Shown here: positions 23,631-33,611 of the stretch, piece by piece
How the letters are laid out: each line of letters starts with the position of its first letter
How positions within the stretch are numbered: the stretch's first letter is position 1
Source of the DNA: Budorcas taxicolor
Taxonomy: Eukaryota > Chordata > Mammalia > Artiodactyla > Bovidae
DNA length: 64,000 bases
Assembly (NCBI RefSeq): GCF_023091745.1
Contig: NC_068910.1
Location: 37,063,272-37,127,271 of the forward strand
Direction of reading: 5' to 3'
The notes under the pieces: model-generated
Databases searched by the model: none
Told to the model about the DNA's origin: nothing
The model's input: the letters and a program-made list of their open reading frames with translations, nothing else
Made by a program: the position numbers and the translations under genes

Positions 23631-25390
23631 ATTTTTTACAGAGCTAGAACAAATAATTTCACAATTTGTATGGAAATACAAAAAACCTTGAATAGCCAAA
23701 GCAATCTTGAGAAAGAAGAATGGAACTGGAGGAATCAACCTGCCTGACTTCAGGCTCTACTACAAAGCCACAGTCATCAAGACAGTATGGTACTGGCACA
23801 AAGACAGAAATATAGATCAATGGAACAAAACAGAAAGCCCAGAGATAAATCCACACACCTACGGACACCTTATCTTCGACAAAGGAGGCAAGAATATACA
23901 ATGGATTAAAGACAATCTCTTTAACAAGTGGTGCTGGGAAAACTGGTCAACCACTTGTAAAAGAATGAAACTAGATGACTTTCTAACACCACACACAAAA
24001 ATAAACTCAAAATGGATTAAATATCTAAACCTAAGACCAGAAACTGTAAAACTCCTAGAGGAGAACATAGGCAAAACACTCTCTGACATAAATCACAGCA
24101 GGATCCTCTATGATCCACCTCCCAGAATATTGGAAATAAAAGCAAAAATAAGCAAATGGGATCTAATTAAAATTAAAAGCTTCTGCACAACAAAGGAAAA
24201 TATAAGCAAGGTGAAAAGACAGCCTTCTGAATGGGAGAAAATAATAGCAAATGAAGCAACTGACAAACAACTAATCTCAAAAATATACAAGCAACGTATG
24301 CAACTCAATTCCAGAAAAATAAACGACCCAATCAGAAAATGGGCAGATTCATGTCAATGTATGGCAAAACCAATACAGTATTGTAAAGTAAAATTTAAAA
24401 AAATTTATTTTAAATACTAAATTTTTTTTAAAAATGGGCCAAAGAACTAAATAGACATTTCTCCAAAGAAGACATATGGATGGCTAACAAACACATGAAA
24501 AGATGCTCAACATCACTCATTATCAGAGAAATGCAAATCAAAACCACGAGGTACCATTTCACACCAGTCAGAATGGCAGTGATCCAAAAGTCTACAAGCA
24601 ATAAATGCTGGAGAGGGTGTGGCGAAAAGGGAACCCTCTTACACTGTTGGTGGGAATGCAAACTAGTACAGCCACTATGGAGTGTGGAGATTCCTTAAAA
24701 AATTGCAAATAGAACTGCCTTATGACCCAGCAATCCCACTGCTGGGCATACACACCGAGGAAACCAGAATTGAAAGAGACACGTGTATCCCAATGTTCAT
24801 CACAGCACTGTTTATAATAGCCAGGACATGGAAACAACCTAGATGTCCATCAGCAGATGAGTGGATAAGAAAGCTGTGGTACATATACACAATGGAGTAT
24901 TACTCAGCCATTAAAAAGAATACATTTGAATCAGTTCTAATGAGGTGGATGAAACTGGAACCTATTATACAGAGTGAAGTAAGCCAGAAAGAAAAACACC
25001 AATACAGTATACTAACACATATATATGGAATTTAGAAAGATGGTAATGATAACCCTGTATGTGAAACAGCAAAAGAGACACAGATGTTTAAAATGGACTT
25101 TTGGACTCAGAGGGAGAGGGAGAGGGTGGGATGATTTGGGAGAATGGCATTGAAACATGTATACTATCATGTAAGAAACGAATCGCCAGTCTATGTTCAA
25201 TACAGGATACAGGATGCTTGGGGCTGGTGCATGGGGATGATCCAGAGAGATGATATGGGGTGGGAGGTGGGAGGGGGGTTCAGGATTGGGAACTCATGTA
25301 CACCCGTGGCTGATTCATGTCAATGTATGGCAAAACCAATACAGTATTGTAAAGCAAAATAAAGTAAAAATAAAAATAAAAAAAAAAAAA
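23631..25390 (+). mobile_element. Bovine L1, 3' 1.8 kb (end of ORF2 plus 3' UTR)
   Basis: Sense 5'-truncated L1. Frames at 23707-24344 and 24480-25035 encode the ORF2 C-terminal half. The terminal cysteine-rich motif (C-x3-C ... H-C ... C) is at about 24605-24660. The 3' UTR ends in an A-rich tail at about 25365-25390. ORF2 is broken by the insertion at 24345-24430 and by frameshifts after about 24550 and 24690. ORF2p is the L1 endonuclease/reverse transcriptase; the catalytic domains lie upstream of this truncated copy. Confidence 0.93.
24345..24430 (+). mobile_element. Ultra-short L1 tail inserted in L1, 9 bp TSD
   Basis: The 86 bp insert repeats the last ~45 nt of an L1 3' UTR ('gtatggcaaaaccaatacag') plus an A/T-rich tail. 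It interrupts ORF2 sequence that resumes at 24440. Flanks AAAATGGGC at 24336-24344 and 24431-24439. The same tail sequence recurs at the host element's own 3' end near 25316-25355. Confidence 0.85.
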
Positions 25391-25668
25391 TCCACCTTGA
25401 AATGTAAGGGATGCTGGTTTGATTCCTAGTCCTGGAAGATCCCACATGCCTTGGAGCAGCTAGCCTGCAAGCCTCAGCTAATGAGCCCATGCTCTGGAGC
25501 CCATGAGCCACAACTATTAAAAGCCACGTACCTAGAACCTGTACTCCACAAGAGGAGAAGCCACTGCAATGAGAAGCCCTCACACTGCAACTAGAGAGTA
25601 GTCCCTGCTCACCGCAACTAGAGAAAGCCCAAAAGCAGCAATGAAAACCCAGCACTGCCAGGAAAAAA

Positions 25669-25836
25669 AAAGTTGTTTAAATGGTACCTTTCATGTATAT
25701 TTTACTACAATAGTTTTTTGTTTTGTTTTTTTAAGGGGAAAAAACCCCAAAACAACAAACAGACTTAGGTATTAAGAAAGGCAAGATTTTCATGGGTTCT
25801 TCCACTGAAGCTTGCCCTAATCACTTGATAGATATC
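25669..25836. other. Unique intron, A/T-rich
   Basis: Short spacer with homopolymer runs; nothing recognised. Confidence 0.5.
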
Positions 25837-25847
25837 CAGAGTCATTT

Positions 25848-26060
25848 GACTTCCCTGGCGACCCAGACGGTAAAGCGTCTGCCTATAGTGTGGGAGACTC
25901 GGGTTCAATCCCTGGGTCGGGAAGATCTCCTGGAGAAGGAAATGTCAACCCATTCCAGTACTCTTGCCTGGAAAACCCCATGGATGGAGGAGCCTGGTAG
26001 GCTACAGTCCATGGGGTTGCAAAGAGTCAGACACGACTGATCGACTAAACTTCACTTCTT
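25848..26060 (+). mobile_element. Bov-tA2 SINE with 11 bp TSD
   Basis: Full-length sense element: 'ttccctggcgacccagacgg', 'gggttcaatccctgg', 'cacgactgatcgactaaac'. Perfect 11 bp TSDs CAGAGTCATTT at 25837-25847 and 26061-26071. Confidence 0.95.
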
Positions 26061-26071
26061 CAGAGTCATTT

Positions 26072-26487
26072 AGTCACAAGTGGGAGCAGAAGCAGTTATA
26101 TAGTGCTGGCCCACCACAGTTGGGCACAGATAATAGCTGCCCGCTTCACACATGAAGACCAAGGAAAACAAAGTGGGTAGGACCGATAGAAGTCAGGAAG
26201 GTTTGTTTTGTGATTGAATGTAATGTGTAAAAGCCACTCAGCTAAGCTTTTGGAAGCTCTGTCTTCAAGCCCCAGGCAGTAAAAATATCAATGAACAAGA
26301 TAATATAGATCTGGCTGCGATTCACGTGCCCCATTCAAACAGGCCAGCAACTACTCATCTCAAGCTAATTATCTCCTTGAAGAAATACAGGTTCAGTATT
26401 GCCTGGCCTCAGGGTTTTTCATGAGAAACCATAGTGTGGAATTCTGTGAGGAATACTTCAATTTTTATCTGCTGGTGATCAATTTAT
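26072..26487. other. Unique intron, nothing recognised
   Basis: No repeat or exon recognised. Confidence 0.5.
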
Positions 26488-26604
26488 GCTTCCCTGGTAG
26501 CTCAGCTTGTAAAGAATCCGACTGTGATGCAGGAGACTCTGGTTCAATTCCTGGGTTGGGAAGATCCCCTGGAGCAGGGATAGGCCACCCACTCCAGGAT
26601 TCTT
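26488..26604 (+). mobile_element. Bov-tA SINE, 5' half (first unit of a tandem pair)
   Basis: The sense tRNA-like part plus core to 'ccactccaggattcttg', where it is cut off by the start of a second, complete SINE. Confidence 0.88.
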
Positions 26605-26815
26605 GGGTTTTCCTGGTGGCTCAGATAGTAAAGAATCCACCTGCAACAGGGAAGACCTGGATTCAATCCCTGGGTTGGGAAGATCTCCTGGATGAGAGCA
26701 TGGCAACCCACTCCAGTATTCTTGCCTGGAAGATCCCCATGGACAGAGGAGCCTGGCGGGCTATAGGACATGGGGTTGCAAAGAATCAGACATGACTGAG
26801 AGACTAAGCACAGCA
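26605..26815 (+). mobile_element. Bov-tA SINE (second unit of a tandem pair)
   Basis: Full-length sense copy from 'ggttttcctggtggctcag' to 'gagactaagcacagcac', head-to-tail with the preceding half-unit. Confidence 0.93.
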
Positions 26816-26979
26816 CGCATGCCATAAACATGAAAAATATAACCCAACTATTGTATAGATCTGGCCTCTTATCCAACAGCTGAAAATCAGTGGTGTCACT
26901 GCTACTGTCTTTATATTTATTTTCTTTATATTTATCCTTTGGAGGAAACTGTTATCACTTTCTCACAGATGATAGTAAT

Positions 26980-27085
26980 AATCTCATGTATTTTATACAT
27001 TTTACAGTCTAGGCTGATGTGTGGTTAGAACAGATACCATCATCCACGTTTATTCTTGAAACCACTGAGACTTTAAGTGAAAAGA
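26980..27085 (-). mobile_element. MIR-like remnant
   Basis: The order 'ctcatgtattttatacattttaca', 'ataccatcatccacgttta', 'ccactgagactttaag' resembles antisense MIR 3' sequence. Highly diverged. Confidence 0.4.
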
Positions 27086-27231
27086 CCTTACACTGGTACC
27101 TGGCTTCTTGTGAAATAATGCTATATATCACATGACCTCCAATGGTTGTTTCCAAAGCTCTCCCTTCAGTCCTCTAATTTATCATTTATCTAAATGAGTT
27201 CTTTCTCCTTCATGTTGTAGGAAACTGAGTT

Positions 27232-27313
27232 TCTTGGTGGTGTTTTAGTTGCTAAGTCGTGTCCAAGTCTTGCGACACTATGGACTATAGCCTGCCAGGC
27301 TCCTCTGTCCTCT
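27232..27313 (-). mobile_element. Bov-tA SINE 3' fragment
   Basis: Antisense 'gttttagttgctaagtcgtg' to 'ccaggctcctctgtcc' only. Confidence 0.85.
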
Positions 27314-27899
27314 GAGTTTCTTAGTTCCCCACAATTCCTTCTGTGAGTCAGATGGGAGAAAATAAAAATCATTACCTATGTGAACTATAGAAATAGGTTT
27401 GTATATTTAGCCCTAATAAATGCTATAACTAGGTAATTTAAATCATATAATATTTACCATCTTTCCCAAGATGGATAGTTGTTTTTTTTCCCCCTGAGGG
27501 AAGCTTTAACTTAGGGATGTGTTTAAATCCCCTGTCATGTTCGACTAATCATTAATGTTTACAGTTGCTATAGCAACTAGAAATGCTGGCAATTGAGTAG
27601 GAAAGGAGCCTGAGAGAGGAAGATAAGCTGTGTCAATTATTGAACATCTGTCAAACATTTGACCAATTTAAAGTGACAGGCAAAAAGCTAGAAATTGAAA
27701 GTGGGCAAAATGTATTTTTACTAACATTCACTTACGAACATCAGGTTTGTATTGTTTTGCCACTCTTATGGAGGGGTAATTAACTTTTATTTTCATCCAC
27801 ATAAAGGAGGTATTTTCTATGGGTAAGATATAGCTGCATGTGTAATTTTTTATGCTGTAATAGTATTAATCCATCTCTACTGGATGTTTCTTGAGCTCA
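27314..27899. other. Unique AT-rich intron, nothing recognised
   Basis: No repeat or exon recognised. Confidence 0.5.
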
Positions 27900-28015
27900 T
27901 TTGCATACATTATTTAATTGCATTTTCACAATAACACTGAATTTGGCAATTTCCTTTGTATAAAATTTTACATTTTATTGGAACAGAGAGGTTAAGACAA
28001 CTATGCCCTAGAACA
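27900..28015 (-). mobile_element. MIR-like remnant
   Basis: 'cattatttaattgcattttcacaat' followed by 'acagagaggttaagacaac' follows antisense MIR order. Confidence 0.45.
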
Positions 28016-28027
28016 TATGCCTCTTTG

Positions 28028-28148
28028 GGAATGCCCTGCCAATCCAGTGGTGGGGACTTGACACTTTCACTGCCAAGGGACCAGGTTCAATCCTTGGTCG
28101 AGGAAGCAAGGTCCTGCAAGTCTCTTGGTGTGGCCAAAAAAATTTAAG
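28028..28148 (+). mobile_element. CHR SINE
   Basis: Sense CHR: 'gccctgccaatccagtgg', 'ccaggttcaatccttggtcg', 'gtggccaaaaaaa'. Full-length for the short CHR type. Confidence 0.8.
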
Positions 28149-28454
28149 AGAAAAACTCCTACACCTCTTTACTAAAAGCTTTCCTCTTCCCGTCCTAGCC
28201 ACTAGCCATCTATGCAGGGGCAGTACCCTAAATATTGTTGCATGCATCCCCATTCCCTCTCTTACACTATGGCAGCATCCCAGATTTTTTATGACCCTCT
28301 TTTCCTCTGGGTACCAGGGCATCCTCAGAACCCTAACACAGCATTCAGGTTGGCCAATAGCAATCAAACAGGGTTCCACAGACAAGTTGAAATCTATTCA
28401 CTGTAACTGTGTGGTAATGATTTCTCACCTTGGCTTTCTGTGTTCTTCTTTACA
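28149..28454. other. Unique intron, nothing recognised
   Basis: No repeat or exon recognised. Confidence 0.5.
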
Positions 28455-28582
28455 AATCCTTTTCATATGAATGGTCTTATTTGGTCATCTAGCCTGTAAG
28501 GTAAGGGTTATCCCTTCTTTACATGTTAGAAAATTGAGGCTTAGAGAGATTAAGTGATTTTGGCCAATATCACAGAGTTAGA
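28455..28582 (-). mobile_element. MIR SINE remnant
   Basis: 'gggttatcccttctttacatg' then 'aaattgaggcttagagagatt' and 'cacagagttag' is the antisense MIR core. Confidence 0.65.
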
Positions 28583-28622
28583 TGGAGGATACCTCCTCCC
28601 CTCCCAACTCTCAACTACACTG

Positions 28623-29722
28623 TCAGTTCAGTTCAGTTCAGTTGGTCAGTCGTGTCCGACTCTTTGTGACTCCATGAACTCCAGCATGCCAGCCTTCCCT
28701 GTCCATCACCAACTCCTGAGGTTTACTCAAACTCATGTCCATTGAGTCGGTGATGCCAAACAACCATCTCATCCTCTGTCATCACCTTCTCCTCCCGCCT
28801 TCAGTCTTTCCCAGCATCGGGGTCTTTTCCAGTGAGTCAGTTCTTCACATCAGGTGGCCAAAGTATTGGAGTTTCAGCTTCAGCATCAGTCCTTCCACTG
28901 AATATTAAGGACTGATTTCCTTTAGGATGGACTGGCTGTATCTCCTTGCAGTCTAAAGGATTCTCAAGAGTCTTCTGCAACACCACAGTTCAAAAGCATC
29001 AGTTCTTTGGTGCTCAGCTTTCTTTATGGTCCAATTCTCACATCCATACATAAGTACTGGAAAAAGCATAGTTTCGACTAGATGGACCTTTGTTGGCAAA
29101 GTAATATCTCTGCTTTTTAATATGCCGTCTAGGTTGGCCATAACTTTTCTTCCAAGGAGCAAGCATCTTTTAATTTCATGGCTGCAGTCACCATCCGCAG
29201 TGATTTTGGAGCCCAGAAAAATAAAGTCTGTCACTGTTTCCATTGTTTCCCCATCTATTTGCCATGAAGGGATGGCACCCGATGCCACAATCTTAGTTTT
29301 CTGAATGTTGAGTTTTAAGCCAACTTTTTCACTCTCCTCTTTCACTTTCATCAAGAGGCTCTTTAGTTCTTCTTCACTTTCTGCCATAAGGGTGGTGTCT
29401 TCTGCATATCTGAGGTTATTGATATTTCTCCCAGCAATCTTAATTCCAGCTTGTGCTTTATCCAGTCCAACATTTCTAATTATGTACTCTGCATATAAGT
29501 TAAATAAGCAGAGTGACAATATACAGCCTTGACGTACTTCATTCCCGATTTGGGACCAGTCTGTTGTTCCATGTCCAGTTCTAACTGTTGCTTCTTGACC
29601 TGCATACAGATTTCTCAGGAGGCAAGTCAGGTGGTCTGGTATCCCCATCTCTTTAATAACTTTCCATAGTTTTGTGATCCACACAGCCAAAGGCTTTGGC
29701 ATAGTCAATAAAGCAGAAGTAA
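28623..29722 (-). mobile_element. BovB LINE, 5'-truncated (1.1 kb)
   Basis: Antisense BovB from the 3' tail (tandem 'cagtt' units at 28623) to the middle of the reverse transcriptase, where it ends abruptly at 'aagcagaagtaag'. It is more intact than most copies (see the ORF2 fragment at 28953-29708). Confidence 0.95.
28953..29708 (-). pseudogene. BovB ORF2 reverse-transcriptase fragment (catalytic D to E)
   Basis: An open 251-codon segment carries RT motifs from the 'CLLRNLYAGQEA' region through 'VRQGCILS' to the catalytic box, then the downstream 'NIQKTKI' and 'FIFLGSKITADG' blocks. The catalytic box reads Y-A-E-D instead of Y-A-D-D (near 29400), replacing a metal-binding aspartate. The N-terminal endonuclease and fingers are missing because of 5' truncation. 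An inactive relic, not a host gene. Confidence 0.88.
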
Positions 29723-30106
29723 GAGAAGAAAATTGGTATAAAGACCTGTGTCATGGAAACCAAGTCCTGCCCTAATCACTTACTAACTACAGACAAGACA
29801 AAACAAACAAACAGAAAGCATGAAAGATATCTGGTGCCTCTCTAGGTGCCTCTCCGTGCTTCTGAAAAGGAAAATGTTAGGCAGATTTTCTCTAGAGTGC
29901 TTCCAGCTAAAATCTGTAATATATGAGCTCTGATTTTAACTTGATTGCCAAGTTTTCCAAATACACTATTTATCACCCACACAGTTCTGTTTGTCATTGC
30001 TTCCCCAGCTTCTCTCAGCTCTCAGTTTCTAGGAAGTGAAAGAACATACTAATTTTGAATTATGATTTTTCTGTTTCCACTTATTAGCATCAATATACAG
30101 TCACTG
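29723..30106. other. Unique intron, nothing recognised
   Basis: No repeat or exon recognised. Confidence 0.5.
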
Positions 30107-30232
30107 TGAGGAGAGAATGGCAACCCATTCCAGTACTCTTGCCTGGAGAATCCCATGGACAGAGAAGCCTGGCAGGCTACAGTCCATGGGTTTGCAAAGA
30201 GTCAGACACAACTGAAGCAACTGAGTACGCAT
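30107..30232 (+). mobile_element. Bov-tA SINE 3' fragment
   Basis: Sense 'gagaatggcaacccattccag' to 'caactgaagcaactgag'. The tRNA-like half is absent. Confidence 0.88.
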
Positions 30233-30510
30233 GCACTTTCCTGTACAAATGGTCAGAAGATTTAATTTTCTGCCTTAGCTTTCTTTAATGCTAAGATTTA
30301 ATAATTCATTTTTCTCTCTGTTCCTCACTTTCCTTTCCTGGAATGCAGATAATACTTCCTAGATATGAATCAAATGAATAACAGAAGTGAAAATAATTTC
30401 AGGAAAAGAGAGAACTATACTGAGATATCAATGCAGCTTTATTAACCATAAATCCTAATTTGATCTGTGACAATAAGTGGATGATTTAGAATGGATATTT
30501 AGAGTGAATT
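30233..30510. other. Unique intron, nothing recognised
   Basis: No repeat or exon recognised. Confidence 0.5.
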
Positions 30511-30524
30511 ATACTGAATATATA

Positions 30525-30729
30525 TGGGCTTCCCTGGTGGCACAGATGGTAAAGCGTCTGCCTGCAATGTGGGAAACCCGGGTTCGATTCCTGGGTCGGG
30601 AAGATCCCCTGGAGAAGGAAATGGCAACCCACTGCAGCACTCTTGCCTGGAAAATCCCATGGACGGAGGAGCCTGACAGGCTACAGTCTACGGGGTCGCA
30701 AAGAGTCGGACACGACTGAGCGACTTCAC
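30525..30729 (+). mobile_element. Young Bov-tA2 SINE with perfect 14 bp TSD
   Basis: Full-length, close to consensus, CpG-containing copy ('gggtcgggaag', 'ggggtcgcaaagagtcggac'). Perfect 14 bp TSDs ATACTGAATATATA at 30511-30524 and 30730-30743. Low divergence and an intact TSD indicate a recent insertion. Confidence 0.97.
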
Positions 30730-30770
30730 ATACTGAATATATAATTTATCAGACCTACTAACTATCTTTG

Positions 30771-30962
30771 TTGTTGTTGTTTAGTCACTGAGTCATACTG
30801 GACTCCTTTGTGACCCTATGCACTGTAGCCTGCCAGGCTCCTCAAGAATACTGGAATGGGTTGCCATTTCTTCCTCCAGAGGACCTTCCTGACCCAGGGA
30901 TTGAACCTGAGTTTCCTGCATTCGTAGGTGAATTCTTTACCACTGAGCCACCAGAGAAGCCC
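30771..30962 (-). mobile_element. Bov-tA SINE
   Basis: Antisense copy beginning with a (TTG)n tail complement and ending 'gagccaccagagaagccc'. It carries an internal deletion around 'ggctcctcaagaatac'. A weak TSD ATCTTTG (30764-30770 / 30970-30976) may flank it. Confidence 0.92.
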
Positions 30963-30989
30963 ATTTGCCATCTTTGCCTTATCCTTAAA

Positions 30990-31165
30990 ACAACTAACAT
31001 TAGCTAACATTCATTGAGTTCTTGTATCTACTGGACATTGTGCTAATTAAAATTAAGCACATTCCTCACCATGTTACCCTTGATCCTCTTAAATACTTAT
31101 AAAGTGTAAGTATCATTATACTCATGGTCTGATAGAAATGGCAAAGTGAAGTTTCAGGACCAGGT
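30990..31165 (-). mobile_element. MIR SINE remnant
   Basis: 'ctaacattcattgagttcttg' then 'ctggacattgtgctaatt' and 'atcctcttaaatacttataaag' is antisense MIR order. Confidence 0.6.
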
Positions 31166-32395
31166 ATGTCTAACTCCAAATACTAGCATATATGCTTGAC
31201 CAGTTGTAAAAAATACTCCAAAACACCTGAGGTGAGAATATTCATTTAGAAAGATAAGAAAACACAGACTTGTTTAGATATCAGATAAAGGGTTATGATC
31301 ATCATGTGTTATTTTTCTCCTGAAGGTTTTTCTTGAAGCTGCCTTCTTTTCTTGTAGGTCTTTGTTCCATTGCCTTAAAAGAGATACATGAGTCATTGGT
31401 AAGAATCCACAGTTCCTAAGAGTCACTTATTTAAAGAACAATTTTAAGTGGCAGTGGGTGTACGGTAGATTAGTAAACAAGTATTTTTCAAAGGACATTC
31501 TGAGGGAAGTTATGAAGGATAGTAAATCTCTAAGAAGGGAAAGAAAGGACAAAAGTTAATATTAGCCAAGATATTTCTGATTGCAGGGGACAGAACCTCA
31601 GTACTCACTGGGGAATTTTTTTTTTAATGAACAATTTATTGATTTTTAAGAATTAACAGATTACATGAAGGGCAAGTATGTTTCCTCCAAATTCCTTTTT
31701 CTCAAAGACCTCAAACATGATGTGCTCTGACTTGCTCAACCTTGCAGCTCTGAGTCTTCTTTTCATTCTTTTACACCAGCTCGTCACAAGTACCTTAGAC
31801 AGCAGCATGGGGCATTCTGCTCACAACCTCTGAGTCTTGGACCTTGAAAGAAAAGCCCTTTGTGCTCAACTTGAATTGTGTTAAATTCTTATTGGCTGGG
31901 TTGTGTCATGTGACCTATACTGAGCCAATCCCTGTGCCTTGGGAGATACAGTAATAGGATTGGTCTACCTCATGACTCACCCTTCTTCCTACAACCAGCC
32001 ATTGAGGAATAGTGATTAGATACCATGAGAACCAAGTGAAGAAGTATTGCTGAGAAGAAGAAAAGTACCTTTCATGGGAAACCAGACGATGAACTCTTAA
32101 CTCCTGGATGATAAATCTTTCATCCAATCTGTCCATCACACCTCAAGGCAAAACTTCACTACTGCAGTTTGTACAAAGCTTTTTTGTCTTTTTTTCTGAA
32201 GGTCCAAGTTAAAACAGAAAATACTTCTCTTTGGGGAAAGGTGGATTTATTTATAATAGGTCACCAAGCCACATGCTTTGTTAGGGGTCTCACTTCAGCA
32301 CTGACAAGATAAAGGGACGAGACAAGAAAGATCATCTTGGATTACAATGAAGGCTAGTAATTTCTTGGTAAATTTAATTGATTTAAAGTTACTGG
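31166..32395. other. Unique intron, nothing recognised with confidence
   Basis: About 1.2 kb. A T run lies at 31617-31625. 31700-32040 may be an ancient repeat but I cannot name it. Confidence 0.45.
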
Positions 32396-32450
32396 CTGGC
32401 TACAGTCTATGGGGTCATAAAGAGTCAGACATGACTGAGTGGGTAACAAC
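32396..32450 (+). mobile_element. Bov-tA SINE 3' scrap
   Basis: 'ggctacagtctatggggtc' to 'catgactgagtgggtaac' only, 55 bases. Confidence 0.75.
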
Positions 32451-32463
32451 ACTTTCACTTTAT

Positions 32464-32690
32464 GGGCTTCCCTTGTAGCGCAGTCAGTAAAGAATCCACC
32501 TGCAATGCAGGAGACCCAGGTTAGATTCCTGGGTCAGGAAGATCTCCTGGAGAAGTAAATGGAAACCCACTCCAGTATTCTTGCCTGGGAAATCCCATAG
32601 ATAGAGAAGCCTGGTGTGTAGAGAGGCCTGGTGATAGAGAAGGCAGTTCAAGTCAGACATGACTTAGCTACTAAACCACCACAAAAGTTA
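32464..32690 (+). mobile_element. Bov-tA SINE
   Basis: Full-length sense copy from 'gggcttcccttgtagcgcag' to 'gacttagctactaaaccacc', with a small internal rearrangement near 32610-32640 (a repeated 'gaggcctggtg'-like stretch). Confidence 0.9.
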
Positions 32691-33611
32691 ATTTATGCTC
32701 AGAATTTAAATGTCAGGTTTTTTTTTACTTTTACATCACATCTTTAATTGATGAAGGTGTAGAACTGTTTAATAATCTGTTGAAAAGGGTGTGTATTTGG
32801 TGAACTTGTTGATATTGTTTGTTAGCGTGTTCAGTTAAGCTTATTACTCCTTCAATCTTTTTAAAATGTAAATAATTATAGTCTAATTAACTTTTTTTTT
32901 TACCAATTACTTAAAATTTTTCATCATTCTTCTGAATGCATTTCAGTTCCCACACTGAATATTTATTTCTCTTTTTTCTCTTTCTCCCCAGAAATAGCTT
33001 AACTTAAAGTAATAAGATAGATTTTGATTATGCCTTGATAGCACTAATTCTATTAATAATGATTTGTGCAAACTTTTCTTAGAACATGTCTTTAAATGCT
33101 GATAATACACTTGACATGTACATTCTGGTGTTTCAGGATTTAACTGGTCAGCTAGTACCCTGGAATTCTGAGCATCTCCTGGTTCCAGCTATAGGATTAG
33201 GTAATATGGAATACAGAAGCAGACACGATTGTCATGATCCTTGCCATAATCCCCACTTCAGCTCTGTCAGCAAAGGGCCAGGGACATCAGTCACGATAAC
33301 CTGTGGGCCACCACGTTACTGGCTCAGTTAATCTGAAAGTTGCAATTGTGATGGTTTGTAGCATAGCAAAAGAAATCTCTGCTATGGTCTTAAGAGATGT
33401 CTGTTTTAATCACAAGTCTAATTCCACTAGTTCTCTCTGTGGTCTTGAAATATATCCCTTGACTTTCCTGTGTCTTACTGTCCCTCTCTCTCCAAAAGAA
33501 CTGAATTTTATCCTATATATGTTCAAACATTGTCAGAACTAACAAATGAGATTGTGGATAATGAATTGTTTGGGAAATGTAAAGAATTAAGCAAGTTGCA
33601 GTTCTGCTATT
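32691..33611. other. Unique AT-rich intron, nothing recognised
   Basis: No repeat or exon recognised. Confidence 0.5.

Larger units (their letters stand above)
23609..25668 (+). mobile_element. CHR-2 SINE split by an L1 insertion
   Basis: The left piece at 23609-23630 is the CHR 5' end 'gggcttccctggtggtccag'. The right piece at 25391-25668 resumes with 'tccacctt', passes 'gaagatcccacatgcc' and then 'gagccacaactattaaaagcc' and 'aagccactgcaatgagaagcc', and ends before the A run at 25661. The pieces join into one CHR-2-type SINE with about 10 nt missing at the junction. Confidence 0.8.

Noticed and set aside
23707..25035. Long open frames with a cysteine-rich end as host genes
   Set aside because: They are the C-terminal half of L1 ORF2, broken by an insertion and frameshifts.
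28008..28385. 125-codon minus-strand open frame as a gene
   Set aside because: Its right part is antisense CHR SINE and the remainder is unique intron; no domain is visible.
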